Below the pieces are notes generated by a model. The model was not told the origin of the DNA and made no database searches. It worked only from the letters and a program-made list of their open reading frames with translations. Position numbers and translations under genes: made by a program. Positions 34,186 to 44,392 of a stretch of DNA of 64,000 nucleotides are shown here, one piece after another. Within the stretch, counting starts at the first letter, position 1. Every line of letters starts with the position of its first letter. Source of the stretch: Phytophthora hibernalis (Eukaryota > Oomycota > Peronosporomycetes > Peronosporales > Peronosporaceae); assembly GCA_012656075.1 (NCBI GenBank), contig JAAKBF010000007.1, forward strand, positions 124,001 through 188,000, read 5' to 3'.

Positions 34186-34980
34186 GTGGACAAAGCCGAA
34201 CAGGAAAACCCGTCGCCTCACGCCCGATTATTCACGGATGATGAACTGGACGCATTGGAATATTGTGTTCCGGGCCAAGAAGCAAGCGTGATTGCTAAGG
34301 AAAAGGTCGCTGTCGAAAAGGAGGAATATGACAAGGAACTCGAGGAACGGTTGTACACGTTGGACGAAGTGGAATTGAAGCGACGTGTGAAGCAGAACGC
34401 TGCGAACCAGAAGGAACCCACTCTGGAAGAGATGGCACGGTTCCTCGGACTGGATACGGATGTGTTAGCTCGGACAAGGGAAGCAACACTGGAGGGTACG
34501 AACACGCCCGAATATTGGCAGGATTGGTTCCGTGCCACGTTGGAGAATTCGGCAGAGTATCGGATGCTGAAAGAAGTCAAAAGGAAATGGACACGGAGGA
34601 AAAGCTGAAGGAGCTCGCACGCGATGAGAATGAAGCAGCTAAGATCCCTTGCGTGACAAAAGTCCTGAGGTGGACTGGGAACGGCTACGTTATTTTGTCG
34701 ACGACGTAGTACGTGAACGTGGTCTGCTTTGTCCGTGCTGGGACCGAGTGTTGTCCTGGGTGGAGAACTACTTCGCTGAGAATGCAGTTCGAATTTGAGA
34801 AAGCTGTGTGACCGGACTGGACGATCGACCACGCGTGCGGCTGAGCGTCGTCGACGGCGTCGGCAAAAGAAGACGGTGTGTTTTGACTGTTCGGCTCTAT
34901 ATCGAGACCGTGCTGAGGCATTGGGCAAGCTGGAATCCCGGTTCGAGTGTGATGAAGATGCTTAGCACTATGTGAATGTG
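34186..34980 (+). pseudogene. Gag-like region of the Gypsy element
   Basis: Charged protein (MDKAEQENPSPHARLFTDDE, LEYCVPGQEASVIAKEKVA, NTPEYWQDWFRATLENS). One base slip near 34590 continues as MDTEEKLKELARDENEA. A later frame has VCFDCSALYRDRAEALGKL, but no classic zinc knuckle (CX2CX4HX4C) is seen. Gag role is inferred from position. Confidence 0.5.
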
Positions 34981-35027
34981 CTGAGACCGGAGCGTCCTAA
35001 GGCAGAACCTCCCCGAAAACCGGTCTG

Positions 35028-36665
35028 GTGGAAGTTGTCACGGTCAACCTATCTAACGGATTTGGAGTCCGTGACGACGACGGAGAAGAACGCTTTGATG
35101 TACCTCGGATTGTAGAGGGAGGACGGCGTGTCGTGTGCTCTGTGGGGAGCTTTGAGGCACTCTCTAGCGGCTACATTGACTGTCTACCTTCCCAGATGCT
35201 GGCTGATACGGGTGCGACCTTGAGGTTGGTTGACCGTCAAGTGACGAAACGGTTAGGCCGTGCTGCTGAAGCTCTGGAACCGTACGACGGCCGGGTTCGA
35301 AGCTCGTCCGGCCATCGTCTGCGTATCCGTGGGTGGGTGCGACTACCTATCCGTCTGGGGTCGGTTGAAGTTGCTTTACACGTACTAGTAGCGGACCACT
35401 TACACGTGGACGCTATACTAGGGGTAGACGCTCTGAGCGCTTTCAAGGCCGTGAGAGATGTGGAAGAACGGGCGTTACTATTGAAGGGAACAGGGGAAGT
35501 GCTATCTCTCGGAATTACGATTGTGCAGGAGACGATCATGGCGGCTATGACTAACTCGATCCGTCTCCCGCCTCGTGGACAGGCATTGGTAATAACAAGC
35601 GTGATCGGTGACATAGAGAAAGAAGCTACGGTTATGGTAGAAGGGTCTCTAAGTTTACCACCTACTCTGTGTGTGGCGCGATCTCTTGGAACTTTTGAGG
35701 ATGGCAAGGTTATCGTGGAAATGTGCAATGCTTCCACTGACGAATACTGGATCCGGAAAGGAACGATCGTGGCTTCTACTTCAGTAATCCCCGAGGAGGC
35801 GTTCGGTTTTGAACAGTTGCCTAATCCGGGAACGACCGTAAGGCCTTCTGGTGCTCCGAGTGAAGTGGGTCAAACGGATGAGGTTGCTGCGACGCTGTCC
35901 GAGGAATGGAAGGAAGTCGAGGACGAGAAGGTAAAGGCTACTAAGCCTGATGTACCGCCTGACAAGCTCGGTGAGATGTCTGCAGACTTTTCTGAGTCCA
36001 AACTGTCGATGGAGCAAAAGGAACTGTTCCAGGCCGAGTTGAACCGTTTTCGAGACATGTTTGTGGAGTCTTCTAAGAAACCTGGAAAGACGGAGTTGTT
36101 GCACTTTCAGATAGACACAGGGGACAGTTCTCCGATAAAACAACAACCGTACCGTGTCTCGCTGGCTGAAGGTGAAGTCATGGAGGCCGAGATTCAGCAG
36201 TACGAGGAACTGGGACCAATTCGACCATCCAACAGTCCTTGGGCGAGCCCGGTATTGATGATCCGTAAACCGGATGGTGGGATCCGTTTCTGTATCGATT
36301 ACAGACGATTGAATGCTGTCACGGTTAAAGACAGTTATCCGATGCCTTTGATTGACGACATTTTAGCTGTGCTAGGTGACGCCCAACTGTTCTCTACGAT
36401 GGATATTGCGTCGGGCTATTGGAATGTTCCAATGTATGAAGACAGCGTGTCTAGGACGGCTTTCACGTGCAAGTACGGTCTATATGAGTGGCTAGTTATG
36501 CCCTTTGGTCTGTGCAATGCAGTGCCGGCTTTCGAGCGTCTCATGGAAACTGTGCTCGTGGATCTGAAATGGAGGATCTGTCTAGTCTACTTGGATGACT
36601 GTGTGATCTTCAGCAAGGACTTCCCGTCTCATTTGGTACGGTTGCGCTAAGTGTTGACACGGTTC
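35028..36665 (+). CDS. Gypsy aspartic protease and reverse transcriptase, N-terminal part
   Basis: Protease motif MLADTGATLRLVDRQV (D-T-G) with flap partner AILGVDALSAF, about residues 60-150. After a linker, reverse transcriptase begins with QQPYRVSLAEGEVMEAEI and continues IRFCIDYRRLNAVTVKDSYP, FSTMDIASGYWNVPM (first catalytic Asp) and LVYLDDCVIFSKDF (the YxDD box). The frame hits TAA at 36648-36650 and the homology runs on for about five codons before the filler. Confidence 0.87.
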
Positions 36666-36668
36666 CTA

Positions 36669-36998
36669 CCTACTCAACAACAATTAAATAGAGGTGTTAG
36701 ATTAACTGAAACCATGAAACGTGATTAAAAAAGAAAATTGATTTAAACTAATTAATAAATTAACATTTTCTAAAAAAATTATAGAGGAAGGCTCGGTAAA
36801 CCCTGGAGTAGACCACACATTTCAATTAAACCTTGAGTGGTTGGAATGCTGTAAGTAGTTTTGGTAGATAGGGAAGAATTTGATTAAATAAAACTATAAT
36901 TATTAAATACAAATTGTGGAATTCTTTATAAATTTTTAAAAAACTAATGGTTTTTTCGATTTTGAAATAGACGAATCTGATCAAGAAGATTTATAAAT
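36669..36998. other. AT-rich filler inside the Gypsy reverse transcriptase
   Basis: Coding homology stops after VLTRF (about 36665) and resumes at FKLKMKKCHWG (from about 36999). In between lie about 330 bp of visibly AT-rich DNA with runs such as TTTAAACTAATTAATAAA and ATAATTATTAAATAC, unlike its surroundings. It replaces only about 15 bp of expected coding sequence. No terminal repeats or target duplication are seen. Organelle-derived patch DNA from break repair is one explanation. Confidence 0.7.
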
Positions 36999-37010
36999 TT
37001 CAAACTCAAG

Positions 37011-39482
37011 ATGAAGAAGTGTCACTGGGGGCGGAACCAGGTGGCTTTCTTGGGGCACATCGTGACTCCGTCCGGAATCTTGCCTAATCCCGAAAAAGTG
37101 AAGGCAGTGATGAACGTACAGATGCCTCAAGACTTGCACAGAATACGGTCATTTTTGGGTCTTACTAGCTATTTCCGACGGTACATTCCGGGGTATGCTC
37201 TGATTTCTGCTCCGCTTGAACGGTTGAAGTTGAAGGATGCACCGTTCCTCTGGAATGAGTACTGTGAATCTGCCTTCCGACAGCTCAAGCGTGCACTAGT
37301 GAAACCTCCTATTCTGGTCTATCCTGATGCAAAGCGCCGCTTCAAGCTATTCGTTGATTCGTCATGGTATGCGGTGGGAGCGTGTCTTATGCAGGAAGTG
37401 GACGGTCGCAACCGTGTTGTTGCTAATGCTAGCAAGTTGCTGACCGGTTCGCAGAAAAACTGGATCACGAAGCATGATGGTATCTCTGAGATTGAGTGCT
37501 GGGGCGTGGTTTGGGCCACAAGAAAGGTCAGATGCTACTTGGACAAGCGTGAGTTCGACTTGTACACGGATCACCAGGCTTTGACTTGGGTCTTCAGTCC
37601 AGGAAACCGTACGACTAACTCGAAATTGGCACGCTGGGCTATGGAGCTTTCGAATTTGCAGTTTAAGGTGTTCCACAAGCCTGGAACGACTATGGGTCAT
37701 GTGGACGGACTGTCGCGCTTACCTGCGGACCGTGTCGACGCTGTAACTCTAGCTGACTTGCTCAACCCGGTTCAGGGAAGGAGAACTCTTCCGATGAGAG
37801 ACCTACTGAATCCAGAACCGTCTGATGAAGGACGGGTTCTAAATTCGGTTGGGGAGCAGTCTGACCAAGCCGAGGAAGGAGTTGAATTCGAATACGGTGA
37901 GGACGAGGAAACCAAAGACGGTGAGGAACCGGGTCAGGAGACTGAACCCACTCAACTAGATGGTGAAATGGAACCCGGAGCGGATGGGGCTTCTCCTGGA
38001 ACGGACGAGGAACTTCCGCCGCCGAACCGTCCTCGCTCTCCTATGAACGTGTTCCAACTGGAAAGAGAACAGTTCTTGCAAGAACAACGATCATTGTCTT
38101 GGGTTGTGGCGCTGGTGGCGTTCTTACAAGACCGTGCTCTACCGGTGGACCCGTTCTTCAGAGCGAAGATTGTCAAGATGGCTCCTAAGTATGAAGTCCT
38201 GAACGAAGTGTTGATGAGAAAGGTACATTTACCTGAGGCGGTGGGACCAGCACGGACAATAACCGCCCCAGTAGTTCCGGCCGGTCACGAGGCAGTCGTA
38301 CTGCACTACTGTCATTCGGACATTCTGTCATCTCACATGGGATTGACTAAGACCCGAGGTCGAGTGAGACGACACGGATACTGGCCTGGATGGCGCAAGG
38401 ACGTTGCTGAGTACGCACGTGGATGCAGTGAGTGTGGAGGTGGAAAGGGTCATCGACCGTGGAATCAGGGACCGATGCAACGGATGCCAGTAGCTGACTT
38501 GACTGGACCGTTCTCCCTTCTCGTAGTGGATGCTATTGGGCCACTGGTGACCACAACGGCTGGCAACAAGTACATCCTGGTGTTTGTCGACTATTTCACA
38601 CGGTGGGCTGAGGCGTTCGCTGTCGACCGGTTAGACACGGTGACGTTCGTACACACCATGGTGAACGGCGTGGTGGCAAGGCACGAAGTACCTTCTCGTT
38701 TGTTGAGTGACCGTGGCTAGAACTTTATTTCTGAACTCGCTAAGTCCTTTTACGAGACGCTAGGGATCAAGAAATTGTACGGTGCCGCTTATCACCCTCA
38801 AACGCAAGGTCTGGTTGAGAGATTCAACGGAACGCTCATTGGAATGCTCAAGATGTATGTGAGTGAGGCACATACGGACTGGGATCTCTATTTACCACGT
38901 GTGTTGTTTGCCTACCGGACCGCGTACCATGAGGCGTTGGGGGACACGCCGTTCTTTTCTTTATACGGTCGAGACCCGATTCTCCCGTTAGACGTGGCGT
39001 TCCTGAACTTGGGCGAGAAATGGAAGAGTAATGAAGTGGCTCAGTACAGACGGGAACTGTACCGTTCCATGAAGGATTCACGTATGTTTGTCAAGCATCA
39101 GTTGGTGAAAGCGCAAGATCGGCATGAGCAGAGGATGCACCGACAACGGCCGGTCGAGTATGAACTTGGAGGTCCGGTTTGGGTGTATCAATTCTTCAGG
39201 GCACGGAGAGGCGAGAAACGTACGAAGAAGCTGGCTTTCACGTGGTACGGTCCTTACCGTGTTTTCGGTAAGCTCGGTGAAAATACGTACCAGATTGATA
39301 TCCCGCCGCACCCGGAAAAGAAGGTGACCGTAAATGTCAATCGTCTCAAGAAGTTCCAAGGACGGTGGACCAGACCTTTATTGACGAAGTACCTGAGGGT
39401 GTGGTGGAAGATGGCAGCGAACCGAACGGTGGTCCTCTGGAGGAGTCAGATCTGCCTCCGTCTAGTTACACGGAGCGGTTGA
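37011..39482 (+). CDS. Gypsy RNase H and integrase
   Basis: End of reverse transcriptase (HIVTPSGILPNPEKVKAV, RSFLGLTSYFRRYIPGYA), then RNase H (RRFKLFVDSSWYAVGACL, EIECWGVVWATRKVRCYL, DLYTDHQALTWVF). An acidic linker leads to integrase. Its zinc domain has HYCHSDILSSHMG and ARGCSECGGG (H-H-C-C). The catalytic core has LLVVDAIGPLV, RLLSDRG, and after an in-frame TAG at 38718-38720 LYGAAYHPQTQGLVERFN (D, D, E all present). A C-terminal chromodomain-like tail (KLAFTWYGPYRVFGKLG) ends at 39482. Replacing the TAG with a sense codon keeps the frame, so decay is light. Confidence 0.87.
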
Positions 39483-39949
39483 CAATTGGTCACGAGGATA
39501 CGGTTATAACGGGTGTGGATTCCCGTTGTTGGAGGTGGTAGCCAAACGGAAGGCTGGCAGGACCGTGGCATATTTGGCGTTGGCGGCCAACTTTGAGACT
39601 TTTTGGCTACCGCTGGCAGCGTTGATGCCGGAATATGGCCCGTTGGTTACTGCTTTTGAACAGTGAGAGAGTGAAGAACCGTCTACCTGAACTGCGTAGG
39701 AGTGCCCGTTTGGATGAGACAAATGCAGAGGTGGACGAAGACGACATACTGATGGTGTAGGTCGTGGGGTGGACTCCTCGAACCTATGGAACGGTTGGAT
39801 ACCTACGGAATTTGAAATGGTTCGGGAATGGAAAGGTGGTGGTAAATGGGGAATTTTATGTTTTGAAGTTAAGTGATGCTGGAGCGGAACGCTCGGAGGT
39901 AAATTGGAAAGAAAATGGAATGGGAGCGTCCTACTGTGTGACTAAAGCG
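39483..39949. other. Gene-free stretch after the Gypsy integrase
   Basis: Only short fragments, for example RRSARLDETNAEVDEDDIL-like text near 39690-39750, which could be a continuation of the polyprotein in another frame. Nothing else recognised. Confidence 0.35.
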
Positions 39950-41566
39950 TCACAGATTTGGACTTGAGCGATTTAGGCGACTTGGGGGCGACGACTTCTT
40001 GTCATCAGTGTCAGACAATTCGAGGTCCTTACCGCCGCCGGATTTATCGGCGGACTCTTGGATGTCGTCCTGCGAAGCTTTGGGGTCCTTCTTGTTCTTC
40101 TGGCCGCCTTCTTCACTGTCTTGGTCGTCTTCGTCGTCAGGTTCGAAGTCGGAGTCGTGCTCTTTCTTGATGTTCTTGGTCTCGTGGTCGGATTCATCGG
40201 TGAGGCCAGTGTGGGAAGAAACGTCGGAGTCTTCGTCGACGGCCGGGCGCTTGGGTTTCGTGGTTAACGGAGCTTCGGGAGGCAGCGCGGTGAACTCACC
40301 GTCCTCTTCGAAGTCCGAGTCGTCTTCTCCCATCTCTGCAATACGGAATGGCTTTTCGGCGAGCGTGGCGGCAGACTTGTTCTTCTGCAGCAGTCGGGCG
40401 ACCTCGAGTTGTGTGCTCTTGAGCGTCTTGTTCGCCAGTAGCGTCTTCCAGGAGCCGCGTGTCTTGTTGCCTACCCAGGATGGATTAGCGGGTGGTCCTT
40501 GACGGATGTCGAGCACAATTCGAGCAAGTGCGCGCAAGGAGAGGCGGAGGTGAGCAGTGTGAGTGGGGTCGAGTGCGTTGGACCGTTCCAGCAACTCTGG
40601 GATGGAGGCGTTCCCATCTTCATCAACCGTCTGCGGGTCGGACATCCGTGCAATCACCCTCTCATAACGGGGACGGTCACGGTTCCACGGAGCCAACAAT
40701 TCTTCTTGGGGCGGGTCATCGTCAAGGTTGTTCTTGGCACGCGCGGAATGCTTGGCTGCCTTGCCGCCGAGCCACATCACGTTGTCGTGGTTCTCGTCCT
40801 CGAAGCGACGCATGAACTCGTAATAGCCGAAAACTTCAATGTTGTCTCTGATGAACTTGAGGCGCTGTTGGTTGGCGATGGTCTTGTGCTTGCGACGGGA
40901 TTCGGCCTTGTCGGTGGGAGCGTAGAGAGCGCAGTCGAAGAAGTTGCGGCGATGCTTCATCCAGAAACGGTAGTGGGCGAGGTGGAGGTCCTGATACTCG
41001 GTGGGGTCATACCAAACTCGTTGACCACGCCACGGATACGCCACTCGGAACGGCGCCTTACCGAGCTGTGCAGCAGCCTTGACGAGACAGGTCAAGTCTT
41101 TCTTGACTGAGGACGGGGCTCCGGTCGGCAACTCAAACTTGAACAAGGGCGTCTTCAATCTGGACTTTCCCGACGTTTTCGGTTTCTTGGACGACTTGGG
41201 TTTGTCAGAACTACGGGACGCTTGGAAGACCGTGACGTAGCAGCGGGAAGTGGCTGAAAGAGATTGTGAGATGGTGGTTCTCCGGGGTCTTGATTTTTGG
41301 ACGGTGGCAACAAAAAACCGGTTTGGCAAGCGTGGCGGGAAGGTTCGGGTCATCGGCCATAATAGCGAGTGCGAGGTCATCCAAGGCCTTGAGCCCGCGG
41401 GATTCGTTATTCTCGGCGAGGGCGGGCGAAGACGGCTCCAGAATTGGTACTGGGCGCTGGTAACTGTGTCTGGATCTGGGGAGTCGTCGGCGTCTTCAAC
41501 GGCAGCGCGAATGCGGTCAACCGCGACTTCCTTGGGGTCGAGTGACGAGGAAGTCGACTTGGACAT
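39950..41566 (-). CDS. Large acidic protein antisense to the Gypsy element, function unknown
   Basis: Starts MSKSTSSSLDPKEVAVDRI at 41566. The central part looks folded (PFRVAYPWRGQRVWYDPTEY, YRFWMKHRRNFFDCALYAP, FIRDNIEVFGYYEFMRRFED). The C-terminal 150 residues are acidic and Lys-rich (DSDFEPDDEDDQDSEEGGQ). Between 41470 and 41330 the better protein lies in another frame (ESRGLKALDDLALAIMADDP), so two one-base slips are likely, one at the TTTTTT run near 41325. I recognise no family. Position downstream of integrase and opposite orientation suggest an additional antisense ORF of a retroelement, or an unrelated gene of the repeat region. Confidence 0.5.
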   Translation of the reverse strand: MSKSTSSSLDPKEVAVDRIRAAVEDADDSPDPDTVTSAQYQFWSRLRPPSPRITNPAGSRPWMTSHSLLWPMTRTFPPRLPNRFFVATVQKSRPRRTTISQSLSATSRCYVTVFQASRSSDKPKSSKKPKTSGKSRLKTPLFKFELPTGAPSSVKKDLTCLVKAAAQLGKAPFRVAYPWRGQRVWYDPTEYQDLHLAHYRFWMKHRRNFFDCALYAPTDKAESRRKHKTIANQQRLKFIRDNIEVFGYYEFMRRFEDENHDNVMWLGGKAAKHSARAKNNLDDDPPQEELLAPWNRDRPRYERVIARMSDPQTVDEDGNASIPELLERSNALDPTHTAHLRLSLRALARIVLDIRQGPPANPSWVGNKTRGSWKTLLANKTLKSTQLEVARLLQKNKSAATLAEKPFRIAEMGEDDSDFEEDGEFTALPPEAPLTTKPKRPAVDEDSDVSSHTGLTDESDHETKNIKKEHDSDFEPDDEDDQDSEEGGQKNKKDPKASQDDIQESADKSGGGKDLELSDTDDKKSSPPSRLNRSSPNL

Positions 41567-41911
41567 GACGATGGGTGGCGAGGCTGGGAGTGGAGTGAAC
41601 AGTGGACGGCAAATTGGCGAATGCCCAGTGCTATCCCCTGTTGCGCTATGATGGATGGCTCCTGAACCTGGTCGGGTCACTTCAATCTACTATGGAGGCC
41701 GGAGGCATGGTGTCAACCGTTAAGAGCGGCACGAGTGGAGCGAAAGGGGACTGCGGAAACTTCAATGTTGATTGACTGTTATGGACTTACGGCTTTCGAC
41801 ACGGAAGGCTGAACAACCGTGTGGAGAATGACGCTAACTGACCTCCGTGATCACTATCGTTGCGTTGACCGGGTCGCTCGTCATTTCTAATCTACTACGG
41901 AAAAGGGGTTC

Positions 41912-42109
41912 GTGTGGAGCGTGGTGCAGTGGTGCCTGACTACGGTGAGCGTACTGGGAGATGGTTGCCGTAACTTCGGAGGCACGTACTGGCGCGAGGT
42001 CCTCTGTGCTTTGGGAGGAGTGCTAGTGTGGGTAATCACCCAACCGCTCCGTGAGGTCGCTGTTCGACCGTGCTTGGCTATTAGTTACTTCATCTACAAG
42101 TGGGCTTAG
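41912..42109 (+). CDS. Small hydrophobic ORF 1 downstream of the Gypsy element
   Basis: 65 residues with one likely membrane helix (VLCALGGVLVWVITQPL) and an aromatic tail (AISYFIYKWA). The next ORF starts 3 bases after its stop. No family recognised; it could be chance, but the tight run of three ORFs on one strand is notable. Confidence 0.3.
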   Translation: MWSVVQWCLTTVSVLGDGCRNFGGTYWREVLCALGGVLVWVITQPLREVAVRPCLAISYFIYKWA

Positions 42110-42112
42110 ATC

Positions 42113-42358
42113 GTGAAACTGTGCCTGCGTCGCTATCGACACTTTGTGCGTGGACCGTCGGTTCAAGACCGCAAGCTTGGCGTTCGTTGGTGGAAGACCT
42201 ACGAAGCACTGTGGCTGACGCCTATGATTGTTTTACAAGCGCGGCATGAACACGAAGAAGGGCTGGGACGGCTCATGCACAAGTGGATCGATGCGTATCA
42301 CGCTTATTGGTGTGTGTTCCTGCCGGACACGACTGAAAAGGTTGGCGCACGACCGTGA
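42113..42358 (+). CDS. Small basic ORF 2 downstream of the Gypsy element
   Basis: About 80 residues, Trp- and Arg-rich (KLGVRWWKTYEALWLTP, GRLMHKWIDAYHAYWCVF). The apparent start codon may be GTG; the frame follows directly after ORF 1. No family recognised. Confidence 0.3.
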   Translation: MKLCLRRYRHFVRGPSVQDRKLGVRWWKTYEALWLTPMIVLQARHEHEEGLGRLMHKWIDAYHAYWCVFLPDTTEKVGARP

Positions 42359-42417
42359 AATACGCAAGAAGGATTCGTGTTGATGCGTGAAGGACTGTCG
42401 AGCGTGCCCGTTGTGCC

Positions 42418-43060
42418 ATGAAGGTCGCCTGGATGGTGATGTCACTGTTGCTTTACTCGGTCTTCTATGGGGTGCTGTACACCTATGAAGGAAGGGAATG
42501 GTTGTGTGGCGGATGGTTCGGTGTGATTGCGCTACTACTAGTGGTGAGCTATGGCCTCTCGGGAGCAGGCAATGTGGTCGTGTACGGCAATATGACCGTG
42601 CACACGGAAGCAGTGGAGGTGACCTGTTTCGTTTGCTCCGTGAGCGTGTTTAGCCACATGCGGGAATGGTTTGAAGCGTCTTCGTTGGGGAGCTCACCAT
42701 GGAAGAAGGTCGGTGCAGCGTACCAAGAATGGAAGGAAGATATGCAGGACATCGAGCACGCTCAAAGACTCAGCGGACTGTACTGGGCCCAAGACGGTCG
42801 CCGTGGACCATGGTGTTGGCCGGTATCGACGTGCTATGACTGAGCAGCTTCGCAACGTTCGACGAGAAGCGGCTCGACGAGGGCGTCTCGGTTCGGTTGG
42901 GGAGGATGTCCCGAGTCAGAAAGGTGGCAACCGTCTTGGCTCGGAAGCAATCCGGCTGGACGGGATTGCTGCTCAACTTCGTGCTGAGCAGCAACGGGAG
43001 GATGAGCTGGCTGTCCTGTCGCAGCTACGGAGGGATGGTCGCTCAGTGACGCAACTATAG
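42418..43060 (+). CDS. Membrane-type ORF 3 downstream of the Gypsy element
   Basis: Starts MKVAWMVMSLLLYSVFYGVL, a signal-like or membrane helix, then a second helix (WFGVIALLLVVSYGLSGAG) and an exposed part with MTVHTEAVEVTCFVC. Near 42790 the frame probably slips by one base and continues in an Arg-rich tail (YRRAMTEQLRNVRREAARR, AEQQREDELAVLSQLRRDG) to 43060. Two helices near the N-terminus followed by a basic cytosolic tail. Whether this is a retroelement third gene or an unrelated fragment cannot be settled from sequence alone. Confidence 0.35.
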
Positions 43061-43202
43061 CATTTGGCTCAGTTTGGTGGGACCCTGGGATTGGTGGAGC
43101 CAGGGCCCCCATATTTCGAATGGCGGCAAGTGGCGTGGAAGAGCGAGGAGCGACGACGTTGTGGCGCTGCAAGGACGGAAGGTATGGCTGTGAAGGAGGG
43201 CC

Positions 43203-43232
43203 AGGACAAGGACAAGGACAAGGACAAGGACG
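43203..43232. repeat. GACAAG hexamer microsatellite
   Basis: Five near-perfect AGGACA units in a row. Confidence 0.85.
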
Positions 43233-43379
43233 ACGCAGGAGTGGTGTCGCGGTGGCACGGCAGGATGACAACGGATCGGTAAGTCAGGAAGTAGGAGGGG
43301 GCCGCACGGCACGCCCCAAGCTCGAGCAGGAGCTCAGTCGTGAAAAAGCCTTGGAACCAGCAAGTTAATATCTTTTATA

Positions 43380-44392
43380 TTGATTTGTTAGTGTTGATCT
43401 ACTCTCCGGTACGCACCTGCCTGCCATACGCCTCGAGGACCGTCCTAAATCAAGGCGGCTCGCGACAGTATGGAGTGCGGTCTTACGAAACATTGGGTTA
43501 AGCAGTTTGCAGAGCAAAACGCAGATCCCTACTACGGCAAGACGAAGGTTCTAGGTAATTCGTCGGCGAATATTTTAACGTTGATTTTTTCAATAGTTCC
43601 GATAGACGATATATCGACGGCGGAAAAAAGCGAAGCTTTTTCCGCCGTCGAGGATCTCAATGTAGTCAAGGGACGGGGGCTCTCTGCGGACTTGACGGCA
43701 ACTCGAGATTCGTAACCATTTATGCATAAACCGAGACGGGAATACGATAGACTCATTGGACCACGAGCAATTTCGGATCTTGTGCTATCGGATTCGAGCG
43801 ACAGTTAGTGGTTTGCAGAGATTGCTCGCTGAGTAGTCAGCGTTTGTTGGCTGAAAGACCTCGTGCGCGAAGAGACTCGACAGACTCGAGACGCGCAACT
43901 GTCAAAAGAGAGTTGTAATCCGAGTTGCAAGATTATACAGTACATGTACCGGCCGCCAACCAATCGCAATGCTATCGCGGATTTGAAGTTGAAGGCAAAA
44001 CTAGCCAATTAGAAATCGCGTCTAATCAATCGCCTAATTCAGTAGTCAGCAAATAATAGGAGGACTGCTTCTGTGGTAGGAGAGAGTTGTCTTTCTGTAC
44101 TGTTTGCAGTTATTTAATGACTAGAATCACAATACCACGTACCCACCGCACACAACATGAAACAGTCTCGTTTTTCATTGGACCGTGAAGCGACGCAAAC
44201 GGTGCGTCACGGCCCGACGTCACCGTTGGCCCATCACCACGGCAACAGCAACGTGCAAGACGCAGCAGCTCTCTGCTACGCACCCGAAGGCTTAACAGCC
44301 TTGGGCTGTCCTCCGTTGCGTAGCAAAGATCATTTCACAACTCCCTCGGCAGCGAGCAAGTCCGTTCAAGGCCTTCGATCGATCACAACGCC
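43380..44392. promoter_or_regulatory. Upstream region of the ammonia-lyase gene
   Basis: About 1 kb without a supported gene. Contains the hairpin at 43614-43651, a 10-bp palindrome GTACATGTAC at 43940-43949 followed within 10 bp by CCAAT (43960-43964), and a TTTTTCATTGG stretch near 44168 resembling the oomycete initiator (TCATT with pyrimidines). Promoter function is inferred from position. Confidence 0.45.
43614..43651. repeat. Hairpin with 15-bp perfect stem
   Basis: TCGACGGCGGAAAAA and its reverse complement TTTTTCCGCCGTCGA are separated by an 8-base loop AGCGAAGC. Could be a tiny foldback element or a structured RNA. Confidence 0.9.

Larger units (their letters stand above)
34186..39482 (+). 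mobile_element. Ty3/Gypsy retrotransposon coding region, defective
   Basis: Order gag, protease, reverse transcriptase, RNase H, integrase, as in Ty3/Gypsy (integrase last). Damage: gag slips frame near 34590, stop codons at 36648-36650 and 38718-38720, and an AT-rich patch of about 330 bp replaces part of the reverse transcriptase. LTRs were not located. Confidence 0.88.

Noticed and set aside
34218..34928. 236-codon minus-strand frame opposite gag
   Set aside because: Ser/Arg-rich shadow; the plus-strand reading has retroelement context.
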